From Gemmataceae bacterium (GTDB lineage Bacteria; Planctomycetota; Planctomycetia; Gemmatales; Gemmataceae): DNA of 43,295 nucleotides. Positions 18,638 through 26,656 of the stretch are shown one piece after another (position 1 is the first letter of the stretch; each line of letters starts with the position of its first letter). Under the pieces are notes generated by a model, which searched no databases, was not told the origin of the DNA, and was given only the letters and a program-made list of their open reading frames with translations. The stretch covers positions 1 to 43,295 of the forward strand of contig JAIEPT010000023.1 of assembly GCA_019748295.1 (NCBI GenBank), read 5' to 3'. The position numbers and the translations under genes are program-made.

Positions 18638-19588
18638 TTAGTTGATGGCGCGAGTCAGAACCGTGTAAACGTCCTGCGGCAACGCCGCAGCGGCAGCGTT
18701 CAGTTTCTCGGGTTCGTCGATAGCGAAGACGGTTGGTCCCCATGATGTTTGGCCTACCGCCCGGATACCCTGCGAACGTAGTCCCTCAATGATGGCAGCA
18801 GTCCGGCCGTGCGAGTAGACGCCCCCTTGCACTGCCCGAAACATCTCCCCCGCCCGCCGGTTGTAGTCGTAAAGCGCTTCGCCGAACGTCGGCAGATCGC
18901 GCTCGGCGAGTGCGGGCAATATGCCGAGCAGCAGCAGACGCGCCATCGCTTCGGTTTGCCGCATAAGAGCATCGGCCTCGGTCAGCTTGGCGAACGCCTC
19001 GAGTTCCGCGGCGCCATGTTCCCCCTGCAAGCCTTCCGGGATCGCGAGCAAGACCCCCCACTCGGCGGGAAACGGGATGCGGGCGATACATGGCGCGATC
19101 GAGGTCGCGTTCCCTTTCCCGCCATCGACGATGAAACCGCCCTCGCGGTAGCCATGCACTCCGATCGCCGAACGTGCCCCACGGCCCACGCGGCGACCTA
19201 GTTCCGCTGCGGAGAGATGAAGCCCGCAGCATTGCGCGATCCCGTCCGCCACTGTCATCGCCAGTTGCGTCCCGACGCCGAGCCCAACATGCTCGGGCGC
19301 CAATTGGCGAACGACGATGCGGAAGCATCGATCCGGATCGATCTCGGGAGAATGCAAGAGAAACGTCGCCGCGAACGCGGCCGCCCGAGATGCGAGCGGC
19401 CCTTCGCACGACCACTGATCCGCCGAGTCCATGGATAGACGCAGCCCGGGTTCGCGGATCATCAACCCCGCTCCGCCGAAGCGGCGCGAAGCCAATGTCG
19501 GCTGACCCTGGAGATCAGGCCAAGCGGCATCGGTGGACAGAGAGAGGAGGCCGAAGTGCAGCCGACTCGGGGCGGAAAGTTCGATCAT
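18638..19588 (-). CDS. Beta-ribofuranosylaminobenzene 5'-phosphate synthase
   Basis: This enzyme condenses phosphoribosyl diphosphate with 4-hydroxybenzoate or 4-aminobenzoate, the first dedicated step of methanopterin synthesis. The 316-residue protein belongs to the GHMP-kinase-like group: APSRLHFGLLSLS at residues 6-18, and PEHVGLGVGTQLAM from residue 98, the glycine-rich loop of this family. GVHGYREGGFIVDGG near residue 142 and a C-terminal VGQTSWGPTVFAI near residue 278 also match beta-RFAP synthases. It lies about 11 kb from mtdC with unrelated genes between, so the pathway genes are scattered here. It faces the sulfatase gene convergently, with a 283-bp gap that has no large palindrome. 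Confidence 0.92.
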   Translation of the reverse strand: MIELSAPSRLHFGLLSLSTDAAWPDLQGQPTLASRRFGGAGLMIREPGLRLSMDSADQWSCEGPLASRAAAFAATFLLHSPEIDPDRCFRIVVRQLAPEHVGLGVGTQLAMTVADGIAQCCGLHLSAAELGRRVGRGARSAIGVHGYREGGFIVDGGKGNATSIAPCIARIPFPAEWGVLLAIPEGLQGEHGAAELEAFAKLTEADALMRQTEAMARLLLLGILPALAERDLPTFGEALYDYNRRAGEMFRAVQGGVYSHGRTAAIIEGLRSQGIRAVGQTSWGPTVFAIDEPEKLNAAAAALPQDVYTVLTRAIN

Positions 19589-19919
19589 GATCCGTGGTTT
19601 GCGTCCCAGCCAAGCGGAAAAGCAGAATCATAGAGGAGCAGAATAATAAAGGCAGGAAAACGTCGAGAGAGAAAAAAGCAGGACGGAATCATTCGGCACA
19701 GAATCATCAGAGCGAAAGCACGTCGAGCGTCCGCTATTTCAAGTTCTGTGCCGTGATTCCGTTATCTGCGAGGGCTGGTTACTTCTGAGGCGAGCGTCGC
19801 CTGCATTTCTCCCCTCTCCCTCCGGGAGAGTCCGGGAGAGGGGCGAGGGCGTGCGACGTGGCGTTGGGCGAGAAAAGGCGCCCTCACCCCAACCCTCTCC
19901 CGGAGGAGAGGGAGGTAGG
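19589..19919. other. Intergenic region with two kinds of inverted repeat
   Basis: Bases 19600-19680 are A- and G-rich with several AGAATCAT-like words. Bases 19685-19760 form a short inverted repeat and about 19800-19940 a family B element; both are listed. The promoter of the beta-RFAP synthase gene should lie just beyond 19588, but no boxes are clear. Confidence 0.55.
19685..19760. repeat. Inverted repeat of the GAATCA-CGGCACAGAA type
   Basis: GGAATCATTCGGCACAGAA at 19685-19703 is mirrored by TTCTGTGCCGTGATTCC at 19744-19760, with two bases missing in the right arm. GAATCAT words repeat around it. It resembles small interspersed repeats, and no coding or terminator features accompany it. 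Confidence 0.7.
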
Positions 19920-19940
19920 CTATCTCCTGCCGCTCGCCTT
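19800..19940. repeat. Family B palindromic element overlapping a gene 3' end
   Basis: The copy shows CTCTCCCTCCGGGAGAG with an extra small duplication (TCCGGGAGAG twice), then GCGTGCGACGTGGCGTT, GGCGCCCTCACCCCAACC and the right-hand tail that in reverse reads GGCGAGCGGCAGGAGATAG. That tail supplies the last codons and the TAG stop of the DUF1080 gene. Confidence 0.85.
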
Positions 19941-20576
19941 ATCGCTCTTGCTGAGGTCGGTGAAGCGGATGTCCTTGAAGGTCACTTCCATCGGCCCGCC
20001 CGCGTGGAGTTGGAAGGCGATGATGCCCATGTCCGGGGCCTTGGCGAACTCGTCGTCCACCGTGGTTTCGCCGTTGAGCTTGATGGTGATCTTCTTGCCG
20101 ACGGCGAGGATGTAGTAGTCGTTGAATTCCTTTTCCTTAAGGACCTTGCCGACGAGCTTCGCGTCGGCCAGTTTCATCATGCCGCCGAAGTTTTCGCCGT
20201 AGAGGCTGCCCCAATAAGGGCCGCCCATATCGCACTGCGGGCCAGTGACGGCGAACTTTTTGGGGTCGTGGATTTTGCTGCGGATCTGGATGCCGCTGTT
20301 GCCGCCGATCATCTTCACCTTGAACTGCAGCTCGAAATCGCCGTACTGCTTCTTGCTGCAGAGGAACGTGTTGAACTTGAGACCATTCGTCTTTCCGACG
20401 ATGGCGCCGTCCTTCACGGACCAGTATTCATCGAGGAGCCCTTCGAAGCCTTCGAAGTTCTTGCCGTTGAAGAAGTTGGCGGTATCGTCGCCGGTCTTCT
20501 GATCGGAAGCCTGGATCGCATTCAGCCCCATCGCTGCCGCCGCGGCCAATACCGCGGCCAAAATCATCCGTCGCAT
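19920..20576 (-). CDS. Secreted DUF1080 protein (3-keto-disaccharide hydrolase family)
   Basis: DUF1080 proteins have a concanavalin-like fold, and some act on 3-keto-glycosides; they are abundant in planctomycetes. The 218-residue product has a signal peptide (MRRMILAAVLAAAAAMGLNA) and then the domain: FFNGKNFEGFEG near residue 35, YWSVKDGAIVGKT near 50, YGDFELQFKVKM near 78, GNSGIQIRSKI near 92 and MEVTFKDIRFTDL near the end. The last residues KASGRR and the stop codon are encoded by a family B repeat, so the original tail was probably replaced. ATG at 20576 gives a normal signal peptide. The exact substrate is unknown. Confidence 0.9.
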   Translation of the reverse strand: MRRMILAAVLAAAAAMGLNAIQASDQKTGDDTANFFNGKNFEGFEGLLDEYWSVKDGAIVGKTNGLKFNTFLCSKKQYGDFELQFKVKMIGGNSGIQIRSKIHDPKKFAVTGPQCDMGGPYWGSLYGENFGGMMKLADAKLVGKVLKEKEFNDYYILAVGKKITIKLNGETTVDDEFAKAPDMGIIAFQLHAGGPMEVTFKDIRFTDLSKSDKASGRR

Positions 20577-20665
20577 TCGGTTTCTCCCGCTATTCAGGTG
20601 CGTTCGTCAACGGAACCCAGTGTAGATGGATCACGCGGCGATGTCAAAACAAACGATGCGATCCA

Positions 20666-20767
20666 AAGCCCAGGGGCGAGCGCAGCGAACTCCTGGGATC
20701 GGAGTGTCGGAAGCGAGATATGTTTTCGGTCTGGATCCCAGGATCTCACTACGTTCGCCCGTGGGCG
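20666..20767. repeat. Dispersed palindromic element, family C, copy 2
   Basis: The left arm AAGCCCAGGGGCGAGCGCAG and onward ends near 20698 and the right arm near 20737-20767 is its imperfect reverse complement. Compared with copy 1 at 14551-14655, the loop is present in the opposite orientation (CGGAGTGTCGGAAG here, CTTCCGACACTCCG there), with about 31 of 39 positions alike. The element sits within 90 bp of the DUF1080 start. Confidence 0.88.
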
Positions 20768-20909
20768 GGTACATCTGAAAAGCTGGGGCGTCAGCCGTTG
20801 GCTTCATTTCCCTGGGATCGGCTTGTTCGATCCGGCGCGAACGGCGCGGCAACGGAGACGATCTGAGCCGGACTGCGGGCGTGTTCGCGATGACATGAGT
20901 TTAGCGATC

Positions 20910-20978
20910 CATAGAGGGTGTACTTATCTGCCTCTATGCAGATCCGCAGGTGTACAAATCTGCAAAAATGGGTACACC
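20910..20978. promoter_or_regulatory. Operator-like cluster of GGTGTAC repeats
   Basis: GGTGTACTTATCTGC (20917-20931) and GGTGTACAAATCTGC (20949-20963) are direct repeats 32 bp apart, about three helical turns, and an inverted GTACACC follows at 20972-20978. CATAGAGG (20910-20917) and CCTCTATG (20931-20938) additionally form an 8-bp hairpin around the first copy. The site is about 110 bp upstream of the methyltransferase start, so control of that gene is the simplest reading. Confidence 0.5.
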
Positions 20979-21086
20979 TGAACGGAACTCGTCTTGACGT
21001 GTGCAACACATTGAGGGTACGGAGTATAAGTTCGGATTGGCCGCGCCAGGATGGCGCATGGTTTCGCGGGACAGGGAGAGCGTCCC

Positions 21087-21941
21087 ATGCACGGACATCC
21101 GTTTCCTTCGGATGCGATGGCTTCGAAAGAAGGCTTGCGCTGGGAGGATTCGACCTCTTGGCGAAGAGGCCCGCACCTTCCCCATGCATTTGCCGAAAGC
21201 CTGTATGCCTGGGAGGCGATGCAGCCTGTGCTTCCCGATGCTCCTGCCGATCCCTATTCGCTCCAGTGGTTTCTCGACATCGAGAAGAGCCGGCACTCTC
21301 GCCATGCTCGCTGGATCCCGAAGCTGCTCGAATTTTCAAGGCATGCCGGCGAAAAGCTGCTGGGACTAGGCCACGGTCTCGGCACGGATTGGGTGCAGTA
21401 TGCCGCCCATGGCGCCTCGGTCGTCGTTTGCAGTCCTTCCGAAGCGCAACTTGGCCTCGTGCGGCGCAATTTCGAAGTCCGCGGATTGCCGGGCTCCTTC
21501 GTCTTCGCCGATCCGCATCAGCTTCCCTTCGATTCGTCCAGCATCGACGTCGTCTGCATCAGCAGCCTGCTCCATGGCATCGAGATGCCTCAGGAAGTGG
21601 TCGCGGAAGTCTTTCGCGTGCTCAAACCGGGGGGCAAAGTCCTCGCCGTGACGCCGGCTTATTACGACGTCGATTACTTCATCGATACGCTGCTTTTCTG
21701 GCGACGCTGGCTTTTCGGCACCCAACGGAAGCCGCCCGCGCCGGAGATTCGATTCAGCGCTCGGCAGTTGCGGCTGCTGTTCGATTCGTTCGGAGAGCAT
21801 CGCGTGCACAAGAGACAACTTCGCCGCAGCGAGTTGCCCTGGATGTGGAAATGGATTCCGCCCGGACTCATGGCCCGCCTCATGGGCCGACTGCTGATTC
21901 TTAAGGCGTTCAAGCCGCTCGCTGCCTTGACGCAACGATAA
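21087..21941 (+). CDS. Class I SAM-dependent methyltransferase
   Basis: The 284-residue protein has a methyltransferase-11-type domain: motif I as LGLGHGLGTDWVQYAAHGA near residue 110, then VVCSPSEAQLGLVRRNF, DPHQLPFDSSSIDVVCISS near residue 160 and EVFRVLKPGGKVLAVTP near residue 190. About 90 C-terminal residues after the core are basic and hydrophobic (FWRRWLFGTQRKPP and PWMWKWIPPGLMARL). The substrate is unknown. ATG at 21087 follows GGGAG at eight bases; the upstream in-frame ATG at 21051 lacks a ribosome site. A cluster of GTGTAC repeats lies upstream. It faces the PQQ-propeller gene, with palindromes between them. Confidence 0.82.
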   Translation: MHGHPFPSDAMASKEGLRWEDSTSWRRGPHLPHAFAESLYAWEAMQPVLPDAPADPYSLQWFLDIEKSRHSRHARWIPKLLEFSRHAGEKLLGLGHGLGTDWVQYAAHGASVVVCSPSEAQLGLVRRNFEVRGLPGSFVFADPHQLPFDSSSIDVVCISSLLHGIEMPQEVVAEVFRVLKPGGKVLAVTPAYYDVDYFIDTLLFWRRWLFGTQRKPPAPEIRFSARQLRLLFDSFGEHRVHKRQLRRSELPWMWKWIPPGLMARLMGRLLILKAFKPLAALTQR

Positions 21942-21951
21942 CTTTTCAACG

Positions 21952-22070
21952 GCATTTCTCCCCTCCCTCCGGGAGAGGGGCCGGGAGTGAGGGCAAGCGA
22001 CGTAGCGTTTCGCGAGAAAAGGCACCCTCATCTCAACTCTCTCCAAAGGGAGAGGGAGTAAAGAGGTCTC
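21952..22070. repeat. Dispersed palindromic element, family B
   Basis: CTCCCTCCGGGAGAGGGG at the left and CTCTCCAAAGGGAGAGG at the right flank GGGAGTGAGGGCAAGCGACG and GCACCCTCATCTCAACTC. The central GCGTTTCGCGAGAAAAGG matches other copies. It starts 10 bp after the methyltransferase stop. Confidence 0.8.
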
Positions 22071-22124
22071 GCGCTGGTCGCCTTGGAGCAGTTTTCGAAT
22101 CGATGTAGCGGCGAACATGGCGTT

Positions 22125-22336
22125 CTGTAGGGAACGCGCTCCGTGGCGTTCGGCCGGTCTGGACGATGTCGGCCCAAGACATCCACCTGCAATCGCCCCT
22201 CTGCCGCTTGCGGCTCATCGACCCGATGCCGGCAAGTCGTTCCTCGTTCGTTCCGCGTTCGGAAACATCTCGGACTGGCGAATCCAGCGACCGACTTCGT
22301 CCCGTTCGGCGGAACGCCAAGGAGGGCGTTCCCTAC
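22125..22336. repeat. Dispersed palindromic element, family A
   Basis: CTGTAGGGAACGCGCTCCGT..GGCGTT begins at 22125 and its reverse complement with a few mismatches ends at 22336 (GGCGGAACGCCAAGGAGGGC..GTTCCCTAC). A CCGCTTGCGGCT word lies inside. More divergent than the copy at 39369-39626, so older. Confidence 0.8.
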
Positions 22337-22394
22337 CGAAGGCAACGTCGCCGCGAGCTTGTTTCATATATGCTGCAATGAACTGCAACCCGCT

Positions 22395-25300
22395 CTATCG
22401 TTTCGCAACATCATCGACGTCGCAGTAGGCATGTATCGTCCGCCCCGTGGCGACGAGCAGCCAGTGCGTCGATAGCTGCACGTCGATCGGCCCGCCGCGA
22501 TACGAAATTGCCAGTCGTCGCAACGCCTGACCATCTTTCGCGTCGAACAAGAAAATCGGCGCTTCGGAAGGCGCATCCTTCATGCGCGGTTCCGGATTGG
22601 GCGGGCCGCACAGCTCGGGTTTCGGCGGCTTCGCGATCGGATACGCGAGCACCCCGTGCTTCACGACCACCGGCCGCCATCCCGCAAATTCCGCGGGCAA
22701 TGCGCAACGCCACAGCTTCTGCCCCGTGCGAAGCGAACGTGCTTCCAACGCATCCTGAGTGCAGATGAACCACGCGGCGTCATCGAACGCCATCCCATCG
22801 AGCCGAAGCGTTTCGCGAAACGTGCCCGGGTCCAGCTTCCAGATAACCGTTCCTAATTCCGGATCGAGCCGCAACCATTCGTCCCCCAAGTTGCGCGGCG
22901 TCAACGCGAGCACCCTGTCCCCAATCGAAAACACGCGGGCCGGCTCGCCCGTGAGGGAATGCGAATCCTCCGGACGAAAGGTCCAACGGACGGTCCCGTC
23001 CGACCTGCGACATTCGACTTCCCCACGCGGCAGGCCGACCGCAACGCCCTGGTTGTCTCCTGAAACCTCCGCAACGCGATGCAGTTGCAGGCCGGCGGCA
23101 TCGCCGAGCACCAGACAACTCGCGGGGCGAACTTTCGGCGAGTCGCAAGCGAGATAGCCCCATCCCCCAAGCGGCCTCAGCTGGCTGCCCGGAGCCGCGG
23201 CGAGGCTTGCGATCGTGCCGTCGTGAGAGTGAAGTTGAACGAACGCGCGAGAGCCGACCTGAAACGACACTTTGTCGGTATGGAGCCGAAAACCATGCAG
23301 CGGCTCCAAAGCCTGCGGCGGAAGCGGACGATCGTTGCGGAGCGACCAGGGCGCGAGCAACGGGTTGGCGAAGGCCCACACAAGGGAGCCGTCACGGATA
23401 TCGCGGGCTTCGAATCCCTCGGCCCCCGCGAAGAAGGCCAACCGTGCATCTTTGGCGGCCCATGTCGCGGAGAATCGCGACTCCGCGGACCATGCGTCGG
23501 TTCCATCGATTCCGTAGGCATGGATCGCCTTGCCTTGCCGCATGAAAAAGTGCGAGGCATCGGCGGGATCGGTCGGCAGCAGCGTCCCGTCGATCCGGCC
23601 GCTCCAGATCTTCTCGAGCGGGCCGCCCGCCAGCTTCGGCGAAACCGGGCGATCCTTGGGAAGTTGCCAGGCGCCGGCGTTTCTCAGCACCGCGGTCGGC
23701 GCGGGAACCTCAAACGCCAGCTTTCGCCATGCGTCGCGTTCGGCACTCGGAACGATGGTCATCAGCGTTGCATGAAATGCATTCGCCTCCGCGTTGCGGC
23801 CCTCCTCGCGGGATGCCGATGCCAATCGGTAAAGCGTGGCCGGGCGGTCGTCGCGTGCCTCGGGCAGCAGCTTGGGAACAAGCCGGCGATTTGGCACATA
23901 GACGACCAACTCGTCCGCGGTCGCAACCGCCATGCAACCCTGGCCGAACGCCGTCTCGCCGGCCGGGACGCGGAAAAGCGTCATCGGATCGAAGTAGTTC
24001 GGCTCTCGGGGCGGGCCGTCGGAGAGCGGCTTTTGAGGAAGTCCCTCCGCTTGCGTCAATGTCCTCCACGCAAGCCGCGGATCCTGCGTGGGCCAAAAGA
24101 TCCAGCCGCCAGCCAATAATCCGCGTCCAAGAGTCGGCAGTCGTCCCTCTCCGGGTTGTCGCCAGCGTCGCCGGCTTTCGCCGCTGCGAAGGTCGATCGC
24201 CTCCATCCCCAATTTGGCGACCACGAACGCTCGGCCATTCGATGCACCCAGAAGATCCACGGCTTCCAACGGCAGCGACCAAAGCGTGCGGCCATCAATC
24301 GCATCAACCGCAACGACGCGCGGCTGATCGGCGGGGGCGAACACGACCACGCCATCCGACGCGAACGCGGCGCCTTCGTGCACCGGCTTCCCTTCGCGTA
24401 TCTTCGCGGTATCGGAATAACGCATGGTCCACAGCTTTTCGCCGGTGCGCGGATGCAATGCCGCCGCCCAACCCGCGTTCGAGACATGCACAATGCGATC
24501 GCCAGCCCAAACCAGCGGCGGCCGGCCGGGATCATGCTCCGGCTCCGTGATCTCCGCAAGCTCCTCGGTCCAGCGAACGCGTCCTTCCATGTCGAGGCAA
24601 ACAACCCAAGTTTTGGTCCGCGCCGCCTGCGTTCGCCGCATCACGGCATAAAGGCGGCTGCCCACGAGCAATGGCCGACTGTCGAAAACCGCTGCCTGCC
24701 CTTCCGGCGTCTTCGCCTCCCGCTTCCAGAGAAGTTTGCCGACGTCGTTTCCATCCGCCTGCAACGCGACAAGCGTGTTGACGTAGGCCGACTCCCCTTT
24801 CGACTTGCGGGTTTCGGGCCGCATGACCGCGAAGACGCGATGCTCCCCGACCGTCGGCGCGGGACGCGACCATCCCCCCTGCGGCCCGTCCTCCTCGACG
24901 AACGCTGGTCCAGGCGGGTAGCGAAACGATTCCTTCCCGGTGAGCAGGTGGTAGGCCATGACATGATGGCCCTCGCTGACGAACACCTGGTCATACGCGA
25001 TGCAAGGATGCAGCGGCGGTTTGCGCGGCGTGCCGACCGCGAGCATTTCTTTCGAGGGTTGAATCTTGACGCGCCAGGCGGGACCGTCTCGCCATAACGT
25101 CGAAGGGGGCGGCGTCGCCAGCACGCGGTTTCGCGACGCATTGCCCGCGAACGTTCCCCACGGCAGATCCAGGTCGCTTGCGAGGTGTTTCTCACGCACG
25201 CCAAGCTGCTTCGCCAGTATCTCGTGCAGCAATCCCTTCTCCGCAGCCAGGGTCGCTTGAGCGTCGCCGTGCGCCTTGCGGAACAGCGTCAACTGGCGCT

Positions 25301-26018
25301 CGGCGCCTTCCAGTTTTCCCTCGAAGATCGTCGCCAGAATCTGCTTCGCACGGACCAGTGCAGCGTCGAAGCGCGAATCGGGAAAGGCATACGGCGTCGC
25401 CGGTTCGTCGATCGGCGCCGTTAGCCGACGCCACCACGCGCGGGCTTCATCGAAACGGCCCGCCTGAAACGCCATCCCTCCCAGGCGGTCGATGGCGAGG
25501 TCGCCGTAGCGGCTTGCCAAAAACTCCTCCGCGATCCGCAATAACGGCTCCGCCTGATGGTCCGCATCGCCCACGTCCCACAGGGCCTTGGCGTCCGCCT
25601 CGACCTCATCACGATAGCGCCGGAGAATCCGAGGCGGCATACGACTGATGCGTGCATGGAACACCTGGCGAAACGCCACGCTCGCATTCTGATCGCTCGC
25701 CCGAAGCGGATGCGGAGCCACCAGCGCCTCCGGCGTATTGCGAAGAATTCGGCGATACTCCTCGTACGCCTGCTCGTAGTTGTCCGCTTTGACCAGCGCG
25801 AGCGAAGCGGCCGGCGTCAGCGGATGGCCATGCAGTCCGCCAAGAAGGAGGGCGAGGTCTTGATAGTCGGCAATCGGCTCAAGCAACGCGTCCACCGCGC
25901 GCAGGCGTTGCTGCACCGGAAAGCTGCGCCCCGGCGGCGGCTCACGGCGCTCTTGCGCTCCGAGATCGGCAGCCAGCACCGGGAGCAACAAAACGCAAAT
26001 GCGGGACACGAATCGCAT
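22395..26018 (-). CDS. Large secreted PQQ-binding-like beta-propeller protein
   Basis: The 1207-residue product has a signal peptide (MRFVSRICVLLLPVLAADLGAQ). Residues about 35-270 are helical and repeat-like (DNYEQAYEEYRRILRNTPEA, EPLLRIAEEFLASRYGDLA), resembling TPR units. From about residue 290 to the end come PQQ-type propeller blades with the usual W-containing strands: VGKLLWKREAKT, GEKLWTMRYSDT, GRTLWSLPLEAVD and GQKLWRCALPA. Two propellers or one interrupted one are possible. Related planctomycete proteins often lack enzyme activity and may serve as scaffolds in the periplasm. It starts 39 bp after the small membrane protein gene and is probably co-transcribed with it. Function unknown. 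Confidence 0.85.
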   Translation of the reverse strand: MRFVSRICVLLLPVLAADLGAQERREPPPGRSFPVQQRLRAVDALLEPIADYQDLALLLGGLHGHPLTPAASLALVKADNYEQAYEEYRRILRNTPEALVAPHPLRASDQNASVAFRQVFHARISRMPPRILRRYRDEVEADAKALWDVGDADHQAEPLLRIAEEFLASRYGDLAIDRLGGMAFQAGRFDEARAWWRRLTAPIDEPATPYAFPDSRFDAALVRAKQILATIFEGKLEGAERQLTLFRKAHGDAQATLAAEKGLLHEILAKQLGVREKHLASDLDLPWGTFAGNASRNRVLATPPPSTLWRDGPAWRVKIQPSKEMLAVGTPRKPPLHPCIAYDQVFVSEGHHVMAYHLLTGKESFRYPPGPAFVEEDGPQGGWSRPAPTVGEHRVFAVMRPETRKSKGESAYVNTLVALQADGNDVGKLLWKREAKTPEGQAAVFDSRPLLVGSRLYAVMRRTQAARTKTWVVCLDMEGRVRWTEELAEITEPEHDPGRPPLVWAGDRIVHVSNAGWAAALHPRTGEKLWTMRYSDTAKIREGKPVHEGAAFASDGVVVFAPADQPRVVAVDAIDGRTLWSLPLEAVDLLGASNGRAFVVAKLGMEAIDLRSGESRRRWRQPGEGRLPTLGRGLLAGGWIFWPTQDPRLAWRTLTQAEGLPQKPLSDGPPREPNYFDPMTLFRVPAGETAFGQGCMAVATADELVVYVPNRRLVPKLLPEARDDRPATLYRLASASREEGRNAEANAFHATLMTIVPSAERDAWRKLAFEVPAPTAVLRNAGAWQLPKDRPVSPKLAGGPLEKIWSGRIDGTLLPTDPADASHFFMRQGKAIHAYGIDGTDAWSAESRFSATWAAKDARLAFFAGAEGFEARDIRDGSLVWAFANPLLAPWSLRNDRPLPPQALEPLHGFRLHTDKVSFQVGSRAFVQLHSHDGTIASLAAAPGSQLRPLGGWGYLACDSPKVRPASCLVLGDAAGLQLHRVAEVSGDNQGVAVGLPRGEVECRRSDGTVRWTFRPEDSHSLTGEPARVFSIGDRVLALTPRNLGDEWLRLDPELGTVIWKLDPGTFRETLRLDGMAFDDAAWFICTQDALEARSLRTGQKLWRCALPAEFAGWRPVVVKHGVLAYPIAKPPKPELCGPPNPEPRMKDAPSEAPIFLFDAKDGQALRRLAISYRGGPIDVQLSTHWLLVATGRTIHAYCDVDDVAKR

Positions 26019-26057
26019 CCGTTGAGATTAGCGGAGCATGGCGAGCGGAGGAAGGGT

Positions 26058-26234
26058 TCAGGTTTTGCCGCTGAATTGCTGAATCGACCAGCCGATGACG
26101 AACGCAAGGCAACCAATCGCGGAAAGGCTCAGCGATTCCTTGAGGTCAAGCTTCTGCGCCACTTCGCCCGCAATCGCGATCGGCACAATCACAAGCCCCG
26201 CGAACTGCAGCAGGCGACCAATCGAGTAAAGCAT
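26058..26234 (-). CDS. Small membrane protein, 58 residues
   Basis: The frame begins MLYSIGRLLQFAGLVIVPIA and ends GWSIQQFSGKT. Two hydrophobic segments (about residues 7-22 and 37-50) are joined by a short polar part with EVAQKLDLKES, so it is a likely two-pass membrane protein. GAGG lies five bases before the ATG. The clean start, ribosome site, two-helix design and position 39 bp upstream of the PQQ-propeller gene support a real gene. I recall similar short proteins in planctomycetes but cannot give a function. Confidence 0.72.
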   Translation of the reverse strand: MLYSIGRLLQFAGLVIVPIAIAGEVAQKLDLKESLSLSAIGCLAFVIGWSIQQFSGKT

Positions 26235-26656
26235 CCGGGCCTCAATATGCGTGCGGTCGGCGGGCGACGTCGAAGTGGAGATTTCTTATGACGACGGCGT
26301 GCGAAGTTCAGGGTATCAGCAGCTCTTGAGTAGAGTCGAGGAGTGGCGCGGCGGCTGGGCGGGTGCTCGGCTCCGTTTCCACTTCCCGCTCGTCGAACCG
26401 GACGTGAGGTTCTCCCGCAACCGGCTCACCGATTCGATTCAGCGGGCCTTCGCCCACAGAGACTTTGCGGCGGTATGCGGGCGAGATCGACTCTGTTTGA
26501 GCAAGCCACGTGCCTAGCGAGTGCATCCTTCTGTCCGGCGAGTGGAATCGAAGAAACTTTACGAATGTCCGAAATCGCTGAGTTTGGCGTTTGCGTTCGG
26601 CCGAACCAAGGTTTACAAAGCAGCAATCACATCTTCGCGGTTGGGGTTCGGTTTCC
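26235..26656. other. Divergent gap with group II intron remnant
   Basis: Between the small membrane protein gene (minus) and the DUF1559 gene (plus) the only recognisable content is a degenerate group II intron 3' part on the minus strand (26395-26427 and flanks). A minus-strand open frame of 138 codons over 26308-26724 contains GEPHVRFDEREVETE, a peptide often produced when such intron ends are translated, and is not accepted as a gene. Confidence 0.5.
26300..26530 (-). mobile_element. Degenerate group II intron 3' remnant with domain V-like hairpin
   Basis: On the minus strand, 26427 to 26395 reads GAGCCGGTTGCGGGAGAACC TCACGTCCGGTTC. It has the domain V layout: GAGCCGG paired with CCGGTTC, the AGC triad at positions 2-4, and an upper helix with a purine-rich loop. 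The upper helix has one mismatch and a five-base loop, so it is probably decayed. The following GACGAGCGGGAAGTGGAAAC is the usual sequence after domain V in many bacterial introns. No reverse transcriptase gene is present. The outer limits given are rough. Confidence 0.5.

Larger units (their letters stand above)
20577..21086. other. Divergent intergenic region with repeat and operator-like site
   Basis: The gap between the DUF1080 gene (minus) and the methyltransferase gene (plus) contains a family C palindrome at 20666-20767 and a cluster of short direct and inverted repeats at 20910-20978. Both are listed. No coding region is supported. Confidence 0.6.
21942..22394. other. Repeat-filled gap between convergent genes
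   Basis: The gap between the methyltransferase stop and the PQQ-propeller stop consists of a family B element (about 21952-22070) and a family A element (22125-22336), each listed. No gene is supported; frames such as 22117-22428 are repeat readings. Confidence 0.65.
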
